Positions 24,560-32,842 of a DNA stretch of 33,025 bases are shown here, one piece after another. The stretch is from a bacterium (GTDB taxonomy: Bacteria; Actinomycetota; Acidimicrobiia; Spongiisociales; ZC4RG35): positions 1 through 33,025 of the forward strand of contig JAPPFC010000029.1 of the NCBI GenBank assembly GCA_028824015.1, in the 5' to 3' direction. The position numbers and the translations under genes are program-made. Each line of letters opens with the position of its first letter. Position 1 is the first letter of the stretch. Below the pieces are notes generated by a model. The model searched no databases. It was given only the letters and a program-made list of their open reading frames with translations, and was not told the origin of the DNA.

Positions 24560-25132
24560 ATGCTTGATCTGGCCATCCTGGCGGCCGCGGCGCTCCTGGC
24601 CCTCCGGGGCTGGCGTAAGGGCCTGTTGCGGCAGGTGGCGAGCTTCTTCGCCCTGATCCTCAGCCTCCTACTGGGAGTCCGGCTAGCCCCGGGTTGGGCG
24701 ACGCTGGTGGAAGAGTGGCTGGGCATTCCCTACGGGGGTGCGCTGGCCCTGGTGGGACTGGCCCTATTCGGCGGGGTGGGAATCGTGGTGTGGGCGGCTT
24801 TTCAGGCTTTGACCAGAATGATGAGGTTCCCCGGGCTCAACACCCTGGACCGGGCAGCCGGCGCAGCCCTGGGCCTCGTTTGGTTGGTGGCTTGGGTCAT
24901 GGCCCTTGTCTGGTTCGCCTCCTTCCTTCCGCTTCCCGACACCGTGACCGACATGCTCTCGGAATCTCGCGCCGTGGGGCGGATCACCGAACCGGACAAC
25001 CTGCCTCGTCGGTTACTCGACTCCCTGACCCAGGACCGTTGGGAGGAGATGCTGATCAAACTCGGGGAGATCACCGGCAGGGTGAACGATCTCCTCAGAG
25101 ACCTCCTGGGAGAGAGCGCGCCACCGCCTTGA
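24560..25132 (+). CDS. CvpA family membrane protein
   Basis: A 190-residue inner membrane protein of the CvpA (colicin V production) family, role not well defined, linked to envelope integrity in studied bacteria. Four hydrophobic helices are visible (LDLAILAAAALLAL; VASFFALILSLLLGVRLAP; ALALVGLALFGGVGIVVWAAF; AALGLVWLVAWVMALVWFASF). The family features LRGWRKGLLRQ after helix 1 and GLNTLDRAAGAALGLV before helix 4 are present, and a soluble acidic C-terminal tail follows. ATG 24560 lies 8 nt after the alaX stop. Its own stop forms TTGA with a possible TTG start of the next gene. Confidence 0.85.
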   Translation: MLDLAILAAAALLALRGWRKGLLRQVASFFALILSLLLGVRLAPGWATLVEEWLGIPYGGALALVGLALFGGVGIVVWAAFQALTRMMRFPGLNTLDRAAGAALGLVWLVAWVMALVWFASFLPLPDTVTDMLSESRAVGRITEPDNLPRRLLDSLTQDRWEEMLIKLGEITGRVNDLLRDLLGESAPPP

Positions 25133-25143
25133 TCGGCACCCGC

Positions 25144-25812
25144 ATGGAGGAGGCGATAGCGGAGGCCTTCTCGGCTCACCGCGACCCCGCCCGGGCGGAG
25201 GGAATGAGCGCCTACATGAAACACCGCTTCCCGTTCCTGGGGATCCCTTCGCCGGAACGCCGGCAGCTGGCCCGGATTGCCTTGGGGGGACTTCCCCGGC
25301 CGACCGAGGACGACCTCCTGGAATTCGCCCGGGCTTGCTGGGAGCGCCCCGAACGGGAGTACCAGTATGCCGCCATCGACCAGTTGAGGAAAGCGACCAA
25401 ACGCCTCTCGGAGCAATTCCTGACCGAGTTGCGCTGGATGATCGTCACCAAGCCGTGGTGGGACTCATGCGATCCCCTGTCCAGCACGGTGGTGGGAGGG
25501 GTCGTCAAGCGTTTTCCCGGGTCGGACTCGTTGATGGAGGACTGGATCTCAGACGAAGACCTCTGGCTGCGCCGCGCCGCTCTCCTGCACCAACTCAAGT
25601 GGAAGGAGGACTGCGACCAGGAGCGCCTCTTCCGGTTCTGTCGACTGACCATGGGGGAGAAGGACTTCTTCATCCGGAAGGCGATCGGGTGGGGGCTTCG
25701 CCAGCATGCCCGCGTCGCGCCGGCCGAGGTGAGCCGCTTCCTTATGGAGAACCGGGACCGGCTCTCGGGACTCTCATTCCGGGAGGCCGCCAAGCATCTC
25801 CGGCTGACCTGA
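25144..25812 (+). CDS. AlkD-like DNA alkylation repair HEAT-repeat protein
   Basis: About 222 residues of the AlkD family, monofunctional glycosylases that excise N3- and N7-alkylated purines using a HEAT-repeat superhelix. The catalytic surface is conserved: the W-W-D-x-x-D block of KPWWDSCDPLSS (about residues 103-114) and the later Trp in FFIRKAIGWGLRQHAR. MKHRFPFLGIPSPERR near the N-terminus and LSFREAAKHL at the C-terminus fit the family. ATG 25144 is used. TTG 25129, which overlaps the cvpA stop as TTGA, would add five residues and is an equally fair choice given similar starts elsewhere in this window. It is coupled to cvpA and followed 4 nt later by a methyltransferase gene. Confidence 0.87.
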   Translation: MEEAIAEAFSAHRDPARAEGMSAYMKHRFPFLGIPSPERRQLARIALGGLPRPTEDDLLEFARACWERPEREYQYAAIDQLRKATKRLSEQFLTELRWMIVTKPWWDSCDPLSSTVVGGVVKRFPGSDSLMEDWISDEDLWLRRAALLHQLKWKEDCDQERLFRFCRLTMGEKDFFIRKAIGWGLRQHARVAPAEVSRFLMENRDRLSGLSFREAAKHLRLT

Positions 25813-25816
25813 GCAG

Positions 25817-26422
25817 ATGGGCACCGAGGGACCGGGCGGCGCCGACTGGGAGGATATCTATCTCGGCGACGGCAGCGACATCGAGCCTTTTGATCACCAA
25901 CTGCTGGAGGAGGCGCTTGCCCTTCCGCCCGGGCGAGTCCTCGATCTGGGATGCGGCGCCGGGGGCAACCTCATCGGGTTGGCGAGGCGGGGCTGGACTG
26001 CAACCGGTGTGGATTCGTCCTCCAGGGCTATCCAGTCGGCTCGGATAGGCGCCGGAAGAGCCCAGGTCACGGCCAGGCTACACCGGGCTGACATGTTGAC
26101 CTGGAAACCCGAGGGTCTCTACGACCTGGTGATCAGCTCATACTCCCTTCCTCCCCGGGGGCCTGCTCGAGACGCCCTCCTGTCCATCGCCCGCCGAACC
26201 CTGGCGCCGGGAGGCATGCTGATAGTGGGGGAGTGGGACGCGGAGGGGGCTGTCGGCGGCGATCCCGACCACTTTGCCACTCTGGCCGAGTTGACCGCCG
26301 CGTTCGTCGACCTGGTGATCGTGCGGGCCGAATCCGTCGACGCCGACCCCCGGATCCCGGGGCGGGAAGATGTGAGAAACACAGCCTGGCGGGCGGTAAA
26401 GGTGGTGGCTCGTCGTCCTTAG
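25817..26422 (+). CDS. Class I SAM-dependent methyltransferase
   Basis: A 201-residue methyltransferase with the Rossmann SAM site VLDLGCGAGGNLIGLARRG (motif I, about residues 41-59), an acidic residue at the end of strand 2 (TATGVDSSSRAI), LHRADMLTWKP (motif III region) and YDLVISSYSLPP (motif IV). LAPGGMLIVGEWD follows as the post-IV strand. It is short, with no added substrate domain, so the target cannot be assigned. Last gene of the alaX unit; its stop overlaps the convergent membrane-protein gene by 4 nt. Confidence 0.85.
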   Translation: MGTEGPGGADWEDIYLGDGSDIEPFDHQLLEEALALPPGRVLDLGCGAGGNLIGLARRGWTATGVDSSSRAIQSARIGAGRAQVTARLHRADMLTWKPEGLYDLVISSYSLPPRGPARDALLSIARRTLAPGGMLIVGEWDAEGAVGGDPDHFATLAELTAAFVDLVIVRAESVDADPRIPGREDVRNTAWRAVKVVARRP

Positions 26423-27021
26423 GGACGGGGAATGCCTCGCGGAGCCCGACTCGCCCACCAGGCCGCCAGCAGCGCCCCGACCATGTTGGCGATCAGATCC
26501 TGCATGTTGTTGGCGTAGTCGCCCACCTTGACCCCCTCGATGATCAGATAGGAGAGGTATTCGCCGATCTCGATCACGGTCCCGATGGCGTGGGCTCCCA
26601 GGAAGGTTATTACGGCTGCCGGCCAACCGCCGAAGGCCCTGAACATCCGGGTTGTCGCCTCCCAGACCGCAAGGCCACCCGCTCCCAGCCCTACCACGTG
26701 GAGGAGATGGTCATAACCGAGGAACCCGAGCCAGGTGGACTGGTACAACAAGACGTCATCGATGACAACGTTCCCTCCGGCCAGGTGGGCAAAGCCCGAG
26801 ATGGACAGAAGGACCAGCACCTCGGTGGAGAATCGAACCCGGCTGTCGAACACCAACACCAGACCGCCCGCGAACAGCAGCCACATCAGGTAGGGGATGG
26901 TCAGCCTGGCGCCCGTGCTGAATCCATAGATGGTCCACGCCGCCACGTACAGCCCTGTAACCCCCGCAATCCACGGATGCCGGGTGATCGTGTAGGTGAC
27001 CCGCGATCCGCTCGGATTCAT
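26419..27021 (-). CDS. DUF2238/YjdF-like integral membrane protein
   Basis: A 200-residue membrane protein with about six hydrophobic helices (WIAGVTGLYVAAWTIYGF; IPYLMWLLFAGGLVLVF; VLVLLSISGFAHLAGG; AAVITFLGAHAIGTVIEIGE). The blocks WLGFLGYDHLLHVVG and VGDYANNMQDLIANMVGALL correspond to the Tyr-Asp-x-x-x-His and D-L-x-x-N patterns of the YjdF/DUF2238 family of unknown function. The start ATG at 27021 lies only 2 nt downstream of the mature 3' end of tRNA-Arg on the same strand. The mRNA would therefore be leaderless if the tRNA is processed from the same transcript. No good alternative start occurs before the first helix. Confidence 0.72.
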   Translation of the reverse strand: MNPSGSRVTYTITRHPWIAGVTGLYVAAWTIYGFSTGARLTIPYLMWLLFAGGLVLVFDSRVRFSTEVLVLLSISGFAHLAGGNVVIDDVLLYQSTWLGFLGYDHLLHVVGLGAGGLAVWEATTRMFRAFGGWPAAVITFLGAHAIGTVIEIGEYLSYLIIEGVKVGDYANNMQDLIANMVGALLAAWWASRAPRGIPRP

Positions 27022-27023
27022 AG

Positions 27024-27088
<65 letters not shown>

Positions 27089-27096
<8 letters not shown>

Positions 27097-27324
27097 GGGG
27101 CTAGCGCGTAATTCGGCGCGTAATTCGGGGGTGATTCTTTGTTGTTGGTGTGCGGGGTTGTTTCTGTAGGGTAGTGGTGTGGCGGCCGGGTGTGGGGTGC
27201 TGGTTTGGTCATTGGGCAGTGGTCTTTGGCCGGGATTTGTCCTGTTCGGGGCGTGTCTGGTTCGGGGTGGGGTGGGTTGGTATGGGGTTAGGCTGCGTTG
27301 GCTGGGCCGGCTCTGACGCGTGGC
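27089..27324. repeat. Diverged direct repeat, left copy (starts at the tRNA-Arg 5' end)
   Basis: This segment recurs in the same orientation at 30420-30671. Shared blocks are ACAAGGGCGGGG (27089-27100, including the tRNA-Arg 5' end), an identical 27-nt block at 27150-27176, and a 41-nt block at 27284-27324 with only two differences from the other copy. Between blocks the copies have drifted in length and sequence. A perfect 12-bp tandem repeat (GCGCGTAATTCG twice) sits at 27104-27127 in this copy only. No protein coding is apparent. Confidence 0.75.
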
Positions 27325-27791
27325 AGGTGTTCTCAGGTGTGTTGGTGAGAGGTAACTGGTTTGGGCCTGGGAAGGTAGGTTGAGAGTCCGGTTAGGCGGG
27401 TCGGTTATTGAAGCCACGTCGATCTAGGGTGGCCGGGAGGTTGGGGAAATAGAGGGCTTGTTTCGCTGGTTCGGCCCGGGTGTTGGCCTACGGATCAGGC
27501 GAGGTCCGCGCCAGCCCGTCCTCACAGTAGTTGCTACTATTACGAAATGGATCGACAGCGTTTTGCTGTTTTTGTGGTGGGGGTCCCATTGGCGACTCTC
27601 CGTGGTGAAAAGGGTTTGCGGTCGTGGCGGGTCTGGTGATCATTTCCGAAGCGTCCGCGGAGTGCTTACCGGGTGATGGCGAGTGCGAGATCTGTTGTGA
27701 AGGGCATTGAAAGCGGGTGTTCCGGAGTGGACGCTGACGGCGACAACCTGCAACAGATCGCCTACTACGTGGCCATGACTCGGGAAATGAA
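27325..27791. other. Non-coding stretch before the PD40 gene
   Basis: No convincing gene. A small hairpin followed by T residues (ACAGC-GTTTT-GCTGT then TTTT, 27555-27573) could be a weak terminator. A 40-codon open frame at 27676-27798 ends in VDADGDNLQQIAYY, faintly like a PD40 repeat, and may be debris of the neighbouring beta-propeller gene. GC is visibly lower than in the core genes. Confidence 0.4.
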
Positions 27792-29555
27792 TTGTTAGCT
27801 CTGCTGCTTACCTCCGTCAACCCCAACCGGGGATTGGGATGGCGCAACCGATTTCTTTGGTTGTTGGTTGTCTTGGTGTTTACGCAGGGGGCATGCGGGG
27901 ACACCGAGTCCGGTTCTCATTCCACCGTCACGACGCCACCTCCAGTCAGCGGCGCTGTTCTGTGGCCGCAGGAGACGGAGGGGGGTGCGTGCGGCCTTCC
28001 AGCGGGCCAAGTTGTGTCGAAGTATGCGGTTGGCCGGATTGCTTTCACCAGGTATGACGGCGGGGGTCAGGATGTCGTTGGGGATGCGGACCGGAGCAAT
28101 GTTGGGCCACAGACCCCCGTTGGCACGGCGGTGTGGTCCCCTGATGGTGAACGATTCGCTATGAGCTACCAAGCCCAGATCCTGGTGATGGACGTGAAGC
28201 GGGATGGGCGGATGGTCCTGACCGATGGCAACTCTAAGGCGGGTTGGCCGGTGTGGTCCCCTGATGGAACACAGATGGCGTTTCTCGCCCGTAGTGGAGA
28301 AGGCGGTGCGGACGTTTTCGTGGCGGATGTGGAGACCGGCGACCGTAGACAACTCACGGACGACGACAACGTGTATACAAATCCGGTGTGGTCCCCTGAT
28401 GGAACACGGATAGCGTTTGAAGGCGTGGATGTGCCCGACGACGTGCCCGACGATGCGGACATCTATGTTTTGGAGATCTATGTTGATGATCGAGAGATCT
28501 TTGTTATCAACACGGATGGTACGGAGTTTCTACAACTCACTGATAACGAGGTAACGGATCGCTGGCCGGTGTGGGCGCCGGATGGATCTAGCTTGGCTTA
28601 CTTTTCATATGCTGCTTCCCAGCAGGATTCCGCTGCTCCCCGCCATATCGTTCTCGTGGATGCAGATGGTGGCAATCGGCGACAAGTGACTGACAGCGAC
28701 GATTCACCCGTTGGTTTGACGTGGTCGTCAGACAGTACCCGCATTGCATTCCGTACCTATGGGGAGAGGAAGGTATTCATCGCAACTGCGGATGGCAGCA
28801 GTGTCACAGAAGTCGCCTACTCCGACTCTCAGGGCAAGGGACCGGTGTGGTCGCCTGATGGCTCGCGCCTGGTTTTCGAGGGTTATCCCCAGGGACCTGC
28901 CTGGGGTCATAGAGAATTGGAGATATTTGTTGTGGATGCGGAGGGACAGAATCTCCAGCAGCTAACCGACGGTGATTTCCCGTCCGGAAACCCGGTTTGG
29001 TCGCCGGACGGCACGCGGATCGCTTTTGCTTCCATGCGCGCAGTGTTTGTGATGGAGGCCGATGGGAGCAATCAGAGGCAACTCACTGACAACAAATATG
29101 CAGGCAGGCACCTTGTGTGGTCGCCCGATGGTTCAAGCATCGCTTTTGATGGCGTCGTTGGCGACAACTACCAGGAGGTTTGGGTGATAGATGTCGAAGA
29201 TGGCAGTCTTCAGCGTCTCACATTCAAGAGTGATCATGATAAGCAGCCGGTTTGGGGGCCTGAAGGTCTCTGGTTCCTCCTTTTCACGAGGTATTTCACT
29301 CCCAAGATCTTTGTGATGGAGGCCGATGGAGGCAACCAACGGCAACTAACCACCAGCAACTCGGGTAGCTACAACCCGGTTTGGTCCCCCGATGGCACCC
29401 ACATCGCGTTCTCCTCTGGTCAAGGTATCCACGTGATGGATGCGGATGGCCAAGGTGGGCGGGTACTTGCTGAGGTCAACTCTGAGCACTTCGAAGTTAG
29501 GTGGTCCCCCGATGGACGACAGATTGCCTACACCGATTACGACCACCTTTCGTAG
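27792..29555 (+). CDS. TolB/PD40-type beta-propeller protein, 5' part (frameshifted gene)
   Basis: This part encodes 587 residues of a secreted PD40 (TolB-like WD40) repeat protein. About eleven repeats with the core WSPDG-x-x-IAF are visible, alternating with strands such as IFVMEADGGNQRQL. Proteins of this kind bind other proteins or glycans at the cell surface; no enzymatic residues are recognisable. TTG 27792 gives the longest form. TTG 27834 may be the true start, placing a hydrophobic signal (FLWLLVVLVFTQGAC) with a possible but poor lipobox at the N-terminus. The frame ends at a stop just after TDYDHLS. Adding one T to the TTT at 29548-29550 would read TDYDHLFVVDAETGTRQQL and rejoin the downstream frame, so this is a broken gene or an assembly error, not a natural end. 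Confidence 0.75.
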   Translation: MLALLLTSVNPNRGLGWRNRFLWLLVVLVFTQGACGDTESGSHSTVTTPPPVSGAVLWPQETEGGACGLPAGQVVSKYAVGRIAFTRYDGGGQDVVGDADRSNVGPQTPVGTAVWSPDGERFAMSYQAQILVMDVKRDGRMVLTDGNSKAGWPVWSPDGTQMAFLARSGEGGADVFVADVETGDRRQLTDDDNVYTNPVWSPDGTRIAFEGVDVPDDVPDDADIYVLEIYVDDREIFVINTDGTEFLQLTDNEVTDRWPVWAPDGSSLAYFSYAASQQDSAAPRHIVLVDADGGNRRQVTDSDDSPVGLTWSSDSTRIAFRTYGERKVFIATADGSSVTEVAYSDSQGKGPVWSPDGSRLVFEGYPQGPAWGHRELEIFVVDAEGQNLQQLTDGDFPSGNPVWSPDGTRIAFASMRAVFVMEADGSNQRQLTDNKYAGRHLVWSPDGSSIAFDGVVGDNYQEVWVIDVEDGSLQRLTFKSDHDKQPVWGPEGLWFLLFTRYFTPKIFVMEADGGNQRQLTTSNSGSYNPVWSPDGTHIAFSSGQGIHVMDADGQGGRVLAEVNSEHFEVRWSPDGRQIAYTDYDHLS

Positions 29556-30195
29556 TGGACGCTGAAACCGGCACCCGACAGCAACTCGTAAGAAAGCCCT
29601 CTTCCCGTATACAGGGTTTTGCGTGGTCGCCCGACAGTTCACAGATCGCTTATGGCACCGGCCACATATTCGTCATTGACCTAGACAGTGGCACCCAACA
29701 GCAACTCACACAGGACAAAAACAACATAGAACCCACATGGTCGCCGGACGGTGCCCGGATTGCCTTTACTAGTGATTTGGCCATTCATGTGATGGACCTC
29801 GGCGGCCAGAACAAAAGACAACTCAGTCCCTCCATCAGTTATGGTCCGGTATGGTCACCGGACGGCGCACGGATCGCCTATCTGTCAAGAAGTGCAACAG
29901 AAAACGAAAGTTCAGAGGTTTTCGTGGTGGGATTGGACGGTGCCAATCCGCAGCGACTCACCTACAACGACACTCACGAAAATAGCATCAGATGGTCCCC
30001 CGATGGGAACCGCATCCTATTCGTGAGTAGAAGAGACGGTGACGCTGAGCTATTCACGATGGACGCTGATGGCAGTAATGTCCAGCAACTAACGCACAAC
30101 GATTATGGAGACTACGACCCGGCATGGTGCCCGGCGGGCGGATAGCTTTGCAGGTATTTGAGGCGACGACACGATCACACCGCCAATTCAATATC
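29556..30195 (+). pseudogene. TolB/PD40-type beta-propeller protein, 3' remnant
   Basis: Continuation of the same propeller in the -1 frame, with at least four more WSPDG-type repeats (WSPDSSQIAYG, WSPDGARIAFT, WSPDGARIAYL, WSPDGNRILFV). A second lesion is visible at 30128-30129. The text DPAWCPAGG-stop becomes a normal repeat (WSPGGRIALQVFEA) if one base is restored in TGGTGCCC, as in the TGGTCGCC seen elsewhere in the gene. The propeller match stops about 30170-30195, where insertion-sequence-like repeats begin, so the 3' end looks cut off. Two single-base losses plus truncation argue for a pseudogene. Confidence 0.7.
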
Positions 30196-30206
30196 CCGAC
30201 TCCACC

Positions 30207-30248
30207 AAAGTGGGGGCACAACTCCGACTCCGGAAAAGTGGGGGCACA
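30207..30248. repeat. IS21-like terminal multiple repeat (solo end)
   Basis: Two direct copies of AAAGTGGGGGCACA, at 30207-30220 and 30235-30248 (28-nt period). Short spaced direct repeats like this occur inside the ends of IS21-type elements. No transposase gene is attached. It lies where the PD40 gene is cut off. Confidence 0.5.
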
Positions 30249-30255
30249 CCTACAC

Positions 30256-30279
30256 CTCCGGGAAACTCGGAACGGTTCA
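30256..30279. repeat. IS3-like terminal sequence, copy 1
   Basis: 24 nt beginning CTCCGGGAAACTCGG and ending CGGTTCA. The near-identical copy at 30840-30863 differs in two bases and has the same orientation. Its reverse complement begins TGAACCG, as do many actinobacterial IS3-family ends. No transposase remains. Confidence 0.45.
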
Positions 30280-30419
30280 GATCCTCTCCCTGGCGGCCTT
30301 CCCTGGCTTGACTCCGTGGCTACGAAGCAATCAAACCGTGTCATATTTAGGCTGTAACCGTGTTAAGGCCCTTCACCGGACGCTTGTGACAGGAGGATTT
30401 GTAGTTTCGCGCCAGCGCC

Positions 30420-30671
30420 ACAAGGGCGGGGTTGACGCGATTTGTGGTGTGTGATGTGGCGCGTAATACCGTGTGATGCGTTGTGGGTGTGGTGCGGGGT
30501 TGTTTCTGTAGGGTAGTGCGGCGGCTTGGGGGTGTGGGGTGCCGGTTTTGGTTGGCTGGTGGAGGTGTTGGCCCGGGTATGTGCGTGTTTGGGCGAGGTT
30601 TTCTGCGGAGGGTGGGGGTGGCGGTTGCCTGGGGTTAGGCTGCTTTGGCTGAGCCGGCTCTGACGCGTGGC
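30420..30671. repeat. Diverged direct repeat, right copy
   Basis: Second copy of the segment at 27089-27324, lying on the other side of the PD40 gene. It keeps ACAAGGGCGGGG at its left end (equivalent to the tRNA-Arg 5' end, but with no tRNA body), the identical 27-nt block at 30492-30518, and the 41-nt block at 30631-30671. The region 30280-30892 around it holds no gene that I can support. Confidence 0.75.
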
Positions 30672-30839
30672 TGGTGGTGCCCTCTTGGAGAAACCTGGGG
30701 AGTTCAAGTCAAGGATCGGAGCAAACACGCCCCAAAACTCACTACCGTGGGACCCGAATGACGCCGGCGGGAGGCGACCTGGACGGGCCAAGCCGTTCCC
30801 CCTCAATGTAGCTGGTCTTGCGGGCATCCAAGAAAGCAT

Positions 30840-30863
30840 CTCCGGGAAACTCGGGGCGGTTCA
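30840..30863. repeat. IS3-like terminal sequence, copy 2
   Basis: 24 nt beginning CTCCGGGAAACTCGG and ending CGGTTCA, the same orientation as copy 1 at 30256-30279 with two base differences (AA versus GG). It lies 30 nt before the RCC1-like gene, so insertion or excision here may have set the current upstream region of that gene. Confidence 0.45.
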
Positions 30864-30879
30864 CAACTCCAGTGCGGAT

Positions 30880-30885
30880 TAATGT
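30880..30885 (+). promoter_or_regulatory. Candidate -10 box for leaderless RCC1-like gene
   Basis: TAATGT (TAnnnT) ends 7 nt before GTG 30893, with no Shine-Dalgarno between. It is the same hexamer found before the M19-like gene at 1302-1307. Confidence 0.3.
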
Positions 30886-30892
30886 GGGTTAG

Positions 30893-32842
30893 GTGCGTTC
30901 TTTTGTGAGGTTGGTGTTGGTGGGGGTGGGTTTGTTGTTGTTGGTTGGCGTGTTGGTGTTGGCGGGGGTGGTGGACTTGGTGGGGTCCGGGTTGGATGAT
31001 GATCCTGGGGAGACTGCTGTGGTGGTGGATGATGGCCCTCGGCAGCCTGTGGGGGCGGAGGTTGACGAGCCCGAGCCGGATGATGGTCCTGGAGAACCTG
31101 TTGTGGGTGAGGGGGCGGAGGCGCCCGGGTTGAATGATGGCGCTGGGGAAACTGTGGTGGGTGTCGGGATGGAGGGTGTGGTGGTGGGTGGTTCTCCCGG
31201 TCCGTTTGTGGCGGTGTCGGCCGGTGAGTTTCACTCGTGTGCGATTCGTTCGGATGGGACTGTTACGTGTTGGGGTGAGGAAGGTTGTCGGACTTCAGAG
31301 GCATGTCGATATCCGTTTGTGTTAGCTGACCCGCCGCCTGGGGAGTTCGTGGCTGTATCAGTTGGCGGCTACAACGCTTGCGGTCTGCGTCCCTCCGGCG
31401 TGATCCGTTGTTGGGGCCCCTACAACCGTTGGGGTGTGTTGGATGTGCCGGAGGGGTGGTATCTTTCCGTTTCGGTAGCCGCGTGGCATGCTTGCGCGGT
31501 GGGTGTCGACTACACGGTCACCTGCTGGGGCAACAATGACTTCGGTCAGTTGGATGTGCCAGAAGGAAAGTACAAGGCTGTCTCCGCCGGCCTTACGTTT
31601 TCTTGTGCTTTACGTCTCGATGACACTGTCGCTTGTTGGAGCGGGGACGTGGTATGTGGAATTGGTGGGGGTTGTTACGGCAGACCGGGGTTGTTGGATC
31701 CACCCGAAGGGGAGTACACGGCTCTTTCCTCCGGTGGGTCATTCATTTGTGCGCTGAGCGTGAGCAAAACGCTTATCTGCTGGGGCTATGAGGCGCCTAC
31801 TGGAGGGGGCGTCTTCCCCGAATACCAGGCCATGTCGGTGGGCCATAACCGTATATGCGGGTTGGGTGTGGACGGCGCTGTGGCCTGTTGGGTATCAGAC
31901 TACAAGGGATACTTGGACGTGCCGGATGGGAAGTACCTGGCTGTGGTGGCGGGTCGCCGCCATTCTTGTGGTTTGCGCACCGACGGCGAGGTGGTGTGTT
32001 GGGGTGGTGATCCTGACTGGCAGGGTGACCCACCCCCGGGACAGTACCTGGCTGTCTCCACCGGCTCGTATCACTCTTGTGCCATAGGAATCGACAGCAC
32101 CCTTTCCTGCTGGAACAGCAGAGAAGAGTTGGAAACACCCGACGGGACATACACGATGGTGTCGGCTGGGAGGGGAAGCGGGTACGCCTGTGCCCTGGGA
32201 CTTGATAACACCATCACTTGCTGGGGCCGCAATCGCTACGGCCTGATGGACCCACCCGAGGGCGAATACACAGACATCTCCTCAGGGAAGAATGACGCCT
32301 GTGCTATACGACTTGATAACACCATCACCTGCTGGGGACAAAACTATCACGGCCTGATGGACCCACCCGAAGGCGAATACACAGAAATATCCTCAGGCAT
32401 GCACTTCGCCTGTGCTATACGACTTGATAACGCCGTCACCTGCTGGGGAGGAGGCAACTACGGCCAGTCGGACCCACCGACAGGTGAATACACGGAAGTC
32501 TCCTCCGGCAATCAGCACGCCTGTGCTATAGGCCTTGATAACACCATCGCCTGCTGGGGACGAAACGACCACGGCCAGTCGGACCCGCCGGCGGGCGAAT
32601 ACACATCCATCTTCTCAGGTGAGCAGCACTCCTGCGCCATTGGACTCGATGGCACCATCACCTGCTGGGGGTTGCTCCAAAACCCTTCACCCGACAGCCA
32701 GTTCTACAAACGGATCCGCCCACCTCCTCAAGGACAATTCAAAAGCGGGTCAGCCTCCTCCCCCGGCTACTCCTGTGCCATTGGACTCGATGACACCATC
32801 ACCTGCTGGGGATCCGAAAACCCTCTCATAACAGTCGGATGA
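30893..32842 (+). CDS. RCC1-like repeat protein, surface anchored or secreted
   Basis: A 649-residue protein starting at GTG. A hydrophobic N-terminal segment (about residues 7-31, LVLVGVGLLLLVGVLVLAG core) is followed by an acidic low-complexity region with four loose copies of a DDGPGEPVVG-type unit (about 33-95). Fourteen RCC1-like blade repeats then run to the end. A typical unit is YTEISSGMHFACAIRLDN followed by CWG and G-x-x-DPPEGE. Units 9-13 are very similar even at DNA level, while units 1-8 vary in sequence and length, so the 3' end has expanded recently. Each repeat has two Cys (ACAI and TCWG), which could pair outside the cell. A binding role at the surface is likely; no partner can be named. 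Confidence 0.85.
   Translation: MRSFVRLVLVGVGLLLLVGVLVLAGVVDLVGSGLDDDPGETAVVVDDGPRQPVGAEVDEPEPDDGPGEPVVGEGAEAPGLNDGAGETVVGVGMEGVVVGGSPGPFVAVSAGEFHSCAIRSDGTVTCWGEEGCRTSEACRYPFVLADPPPGEFVAVSVGGYNACGLRPSGVIRCWGPYNRWGVLDVPEGWYLSVSVAAWHACAVGVDYTVTCWGNNDFGQLDVPEGKYKAVSAGLTFSCALRLDDTVACWSGDVVCGIGGGCYGRPGLLDPPEGEYTALSSGGSFICALSVSKTLICWGYEAPTGGGVFPEYQAMSVGHNRICGLGVDGAVACWVSDYKGYLDVPDGKYLAVVAGRRHSCGLRTDGEVVCWGGDPDWQGDPPPGQYLAVSTGSYHSCAIGIDSTLSCWNSREELETPDGTYTMVSAGRGSGYACALGLDNTITCWGRNRYGLMDPPEGEYTDISSGKNDACAIRLDNTITCWGQNYHGLMDPPEGEYTEISSGMHFACAIRLDNAVTCWGGGNYGQSDPPTGEYTEVSSGNQHACAIGLDNTIACWGRNDHGQSDPPAGEYTSIFSGEQHSCAIGLDGTITCWGLLQNPSPDSQFYKRIRPPPQGQFKSGSASSPGYSCAIGLDDTITCWGSENPLITVG

Noticed and set aside
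27676-27798. 40-codon ORF ending VDADGDNLQQIAYYVAMTREM
   Set aside because: Only a faint PD40-like phrase, with no ribosome site or conservation evidence. More likely debris or chance.
30363-30839. 158-codon minus-strand frame
   Set aside because: Translation of the diverged repeat copy and flanks, rich in Thr, His and Pro, with no domain. It resembles the false frame at the left copy only because the DNA is repeated.
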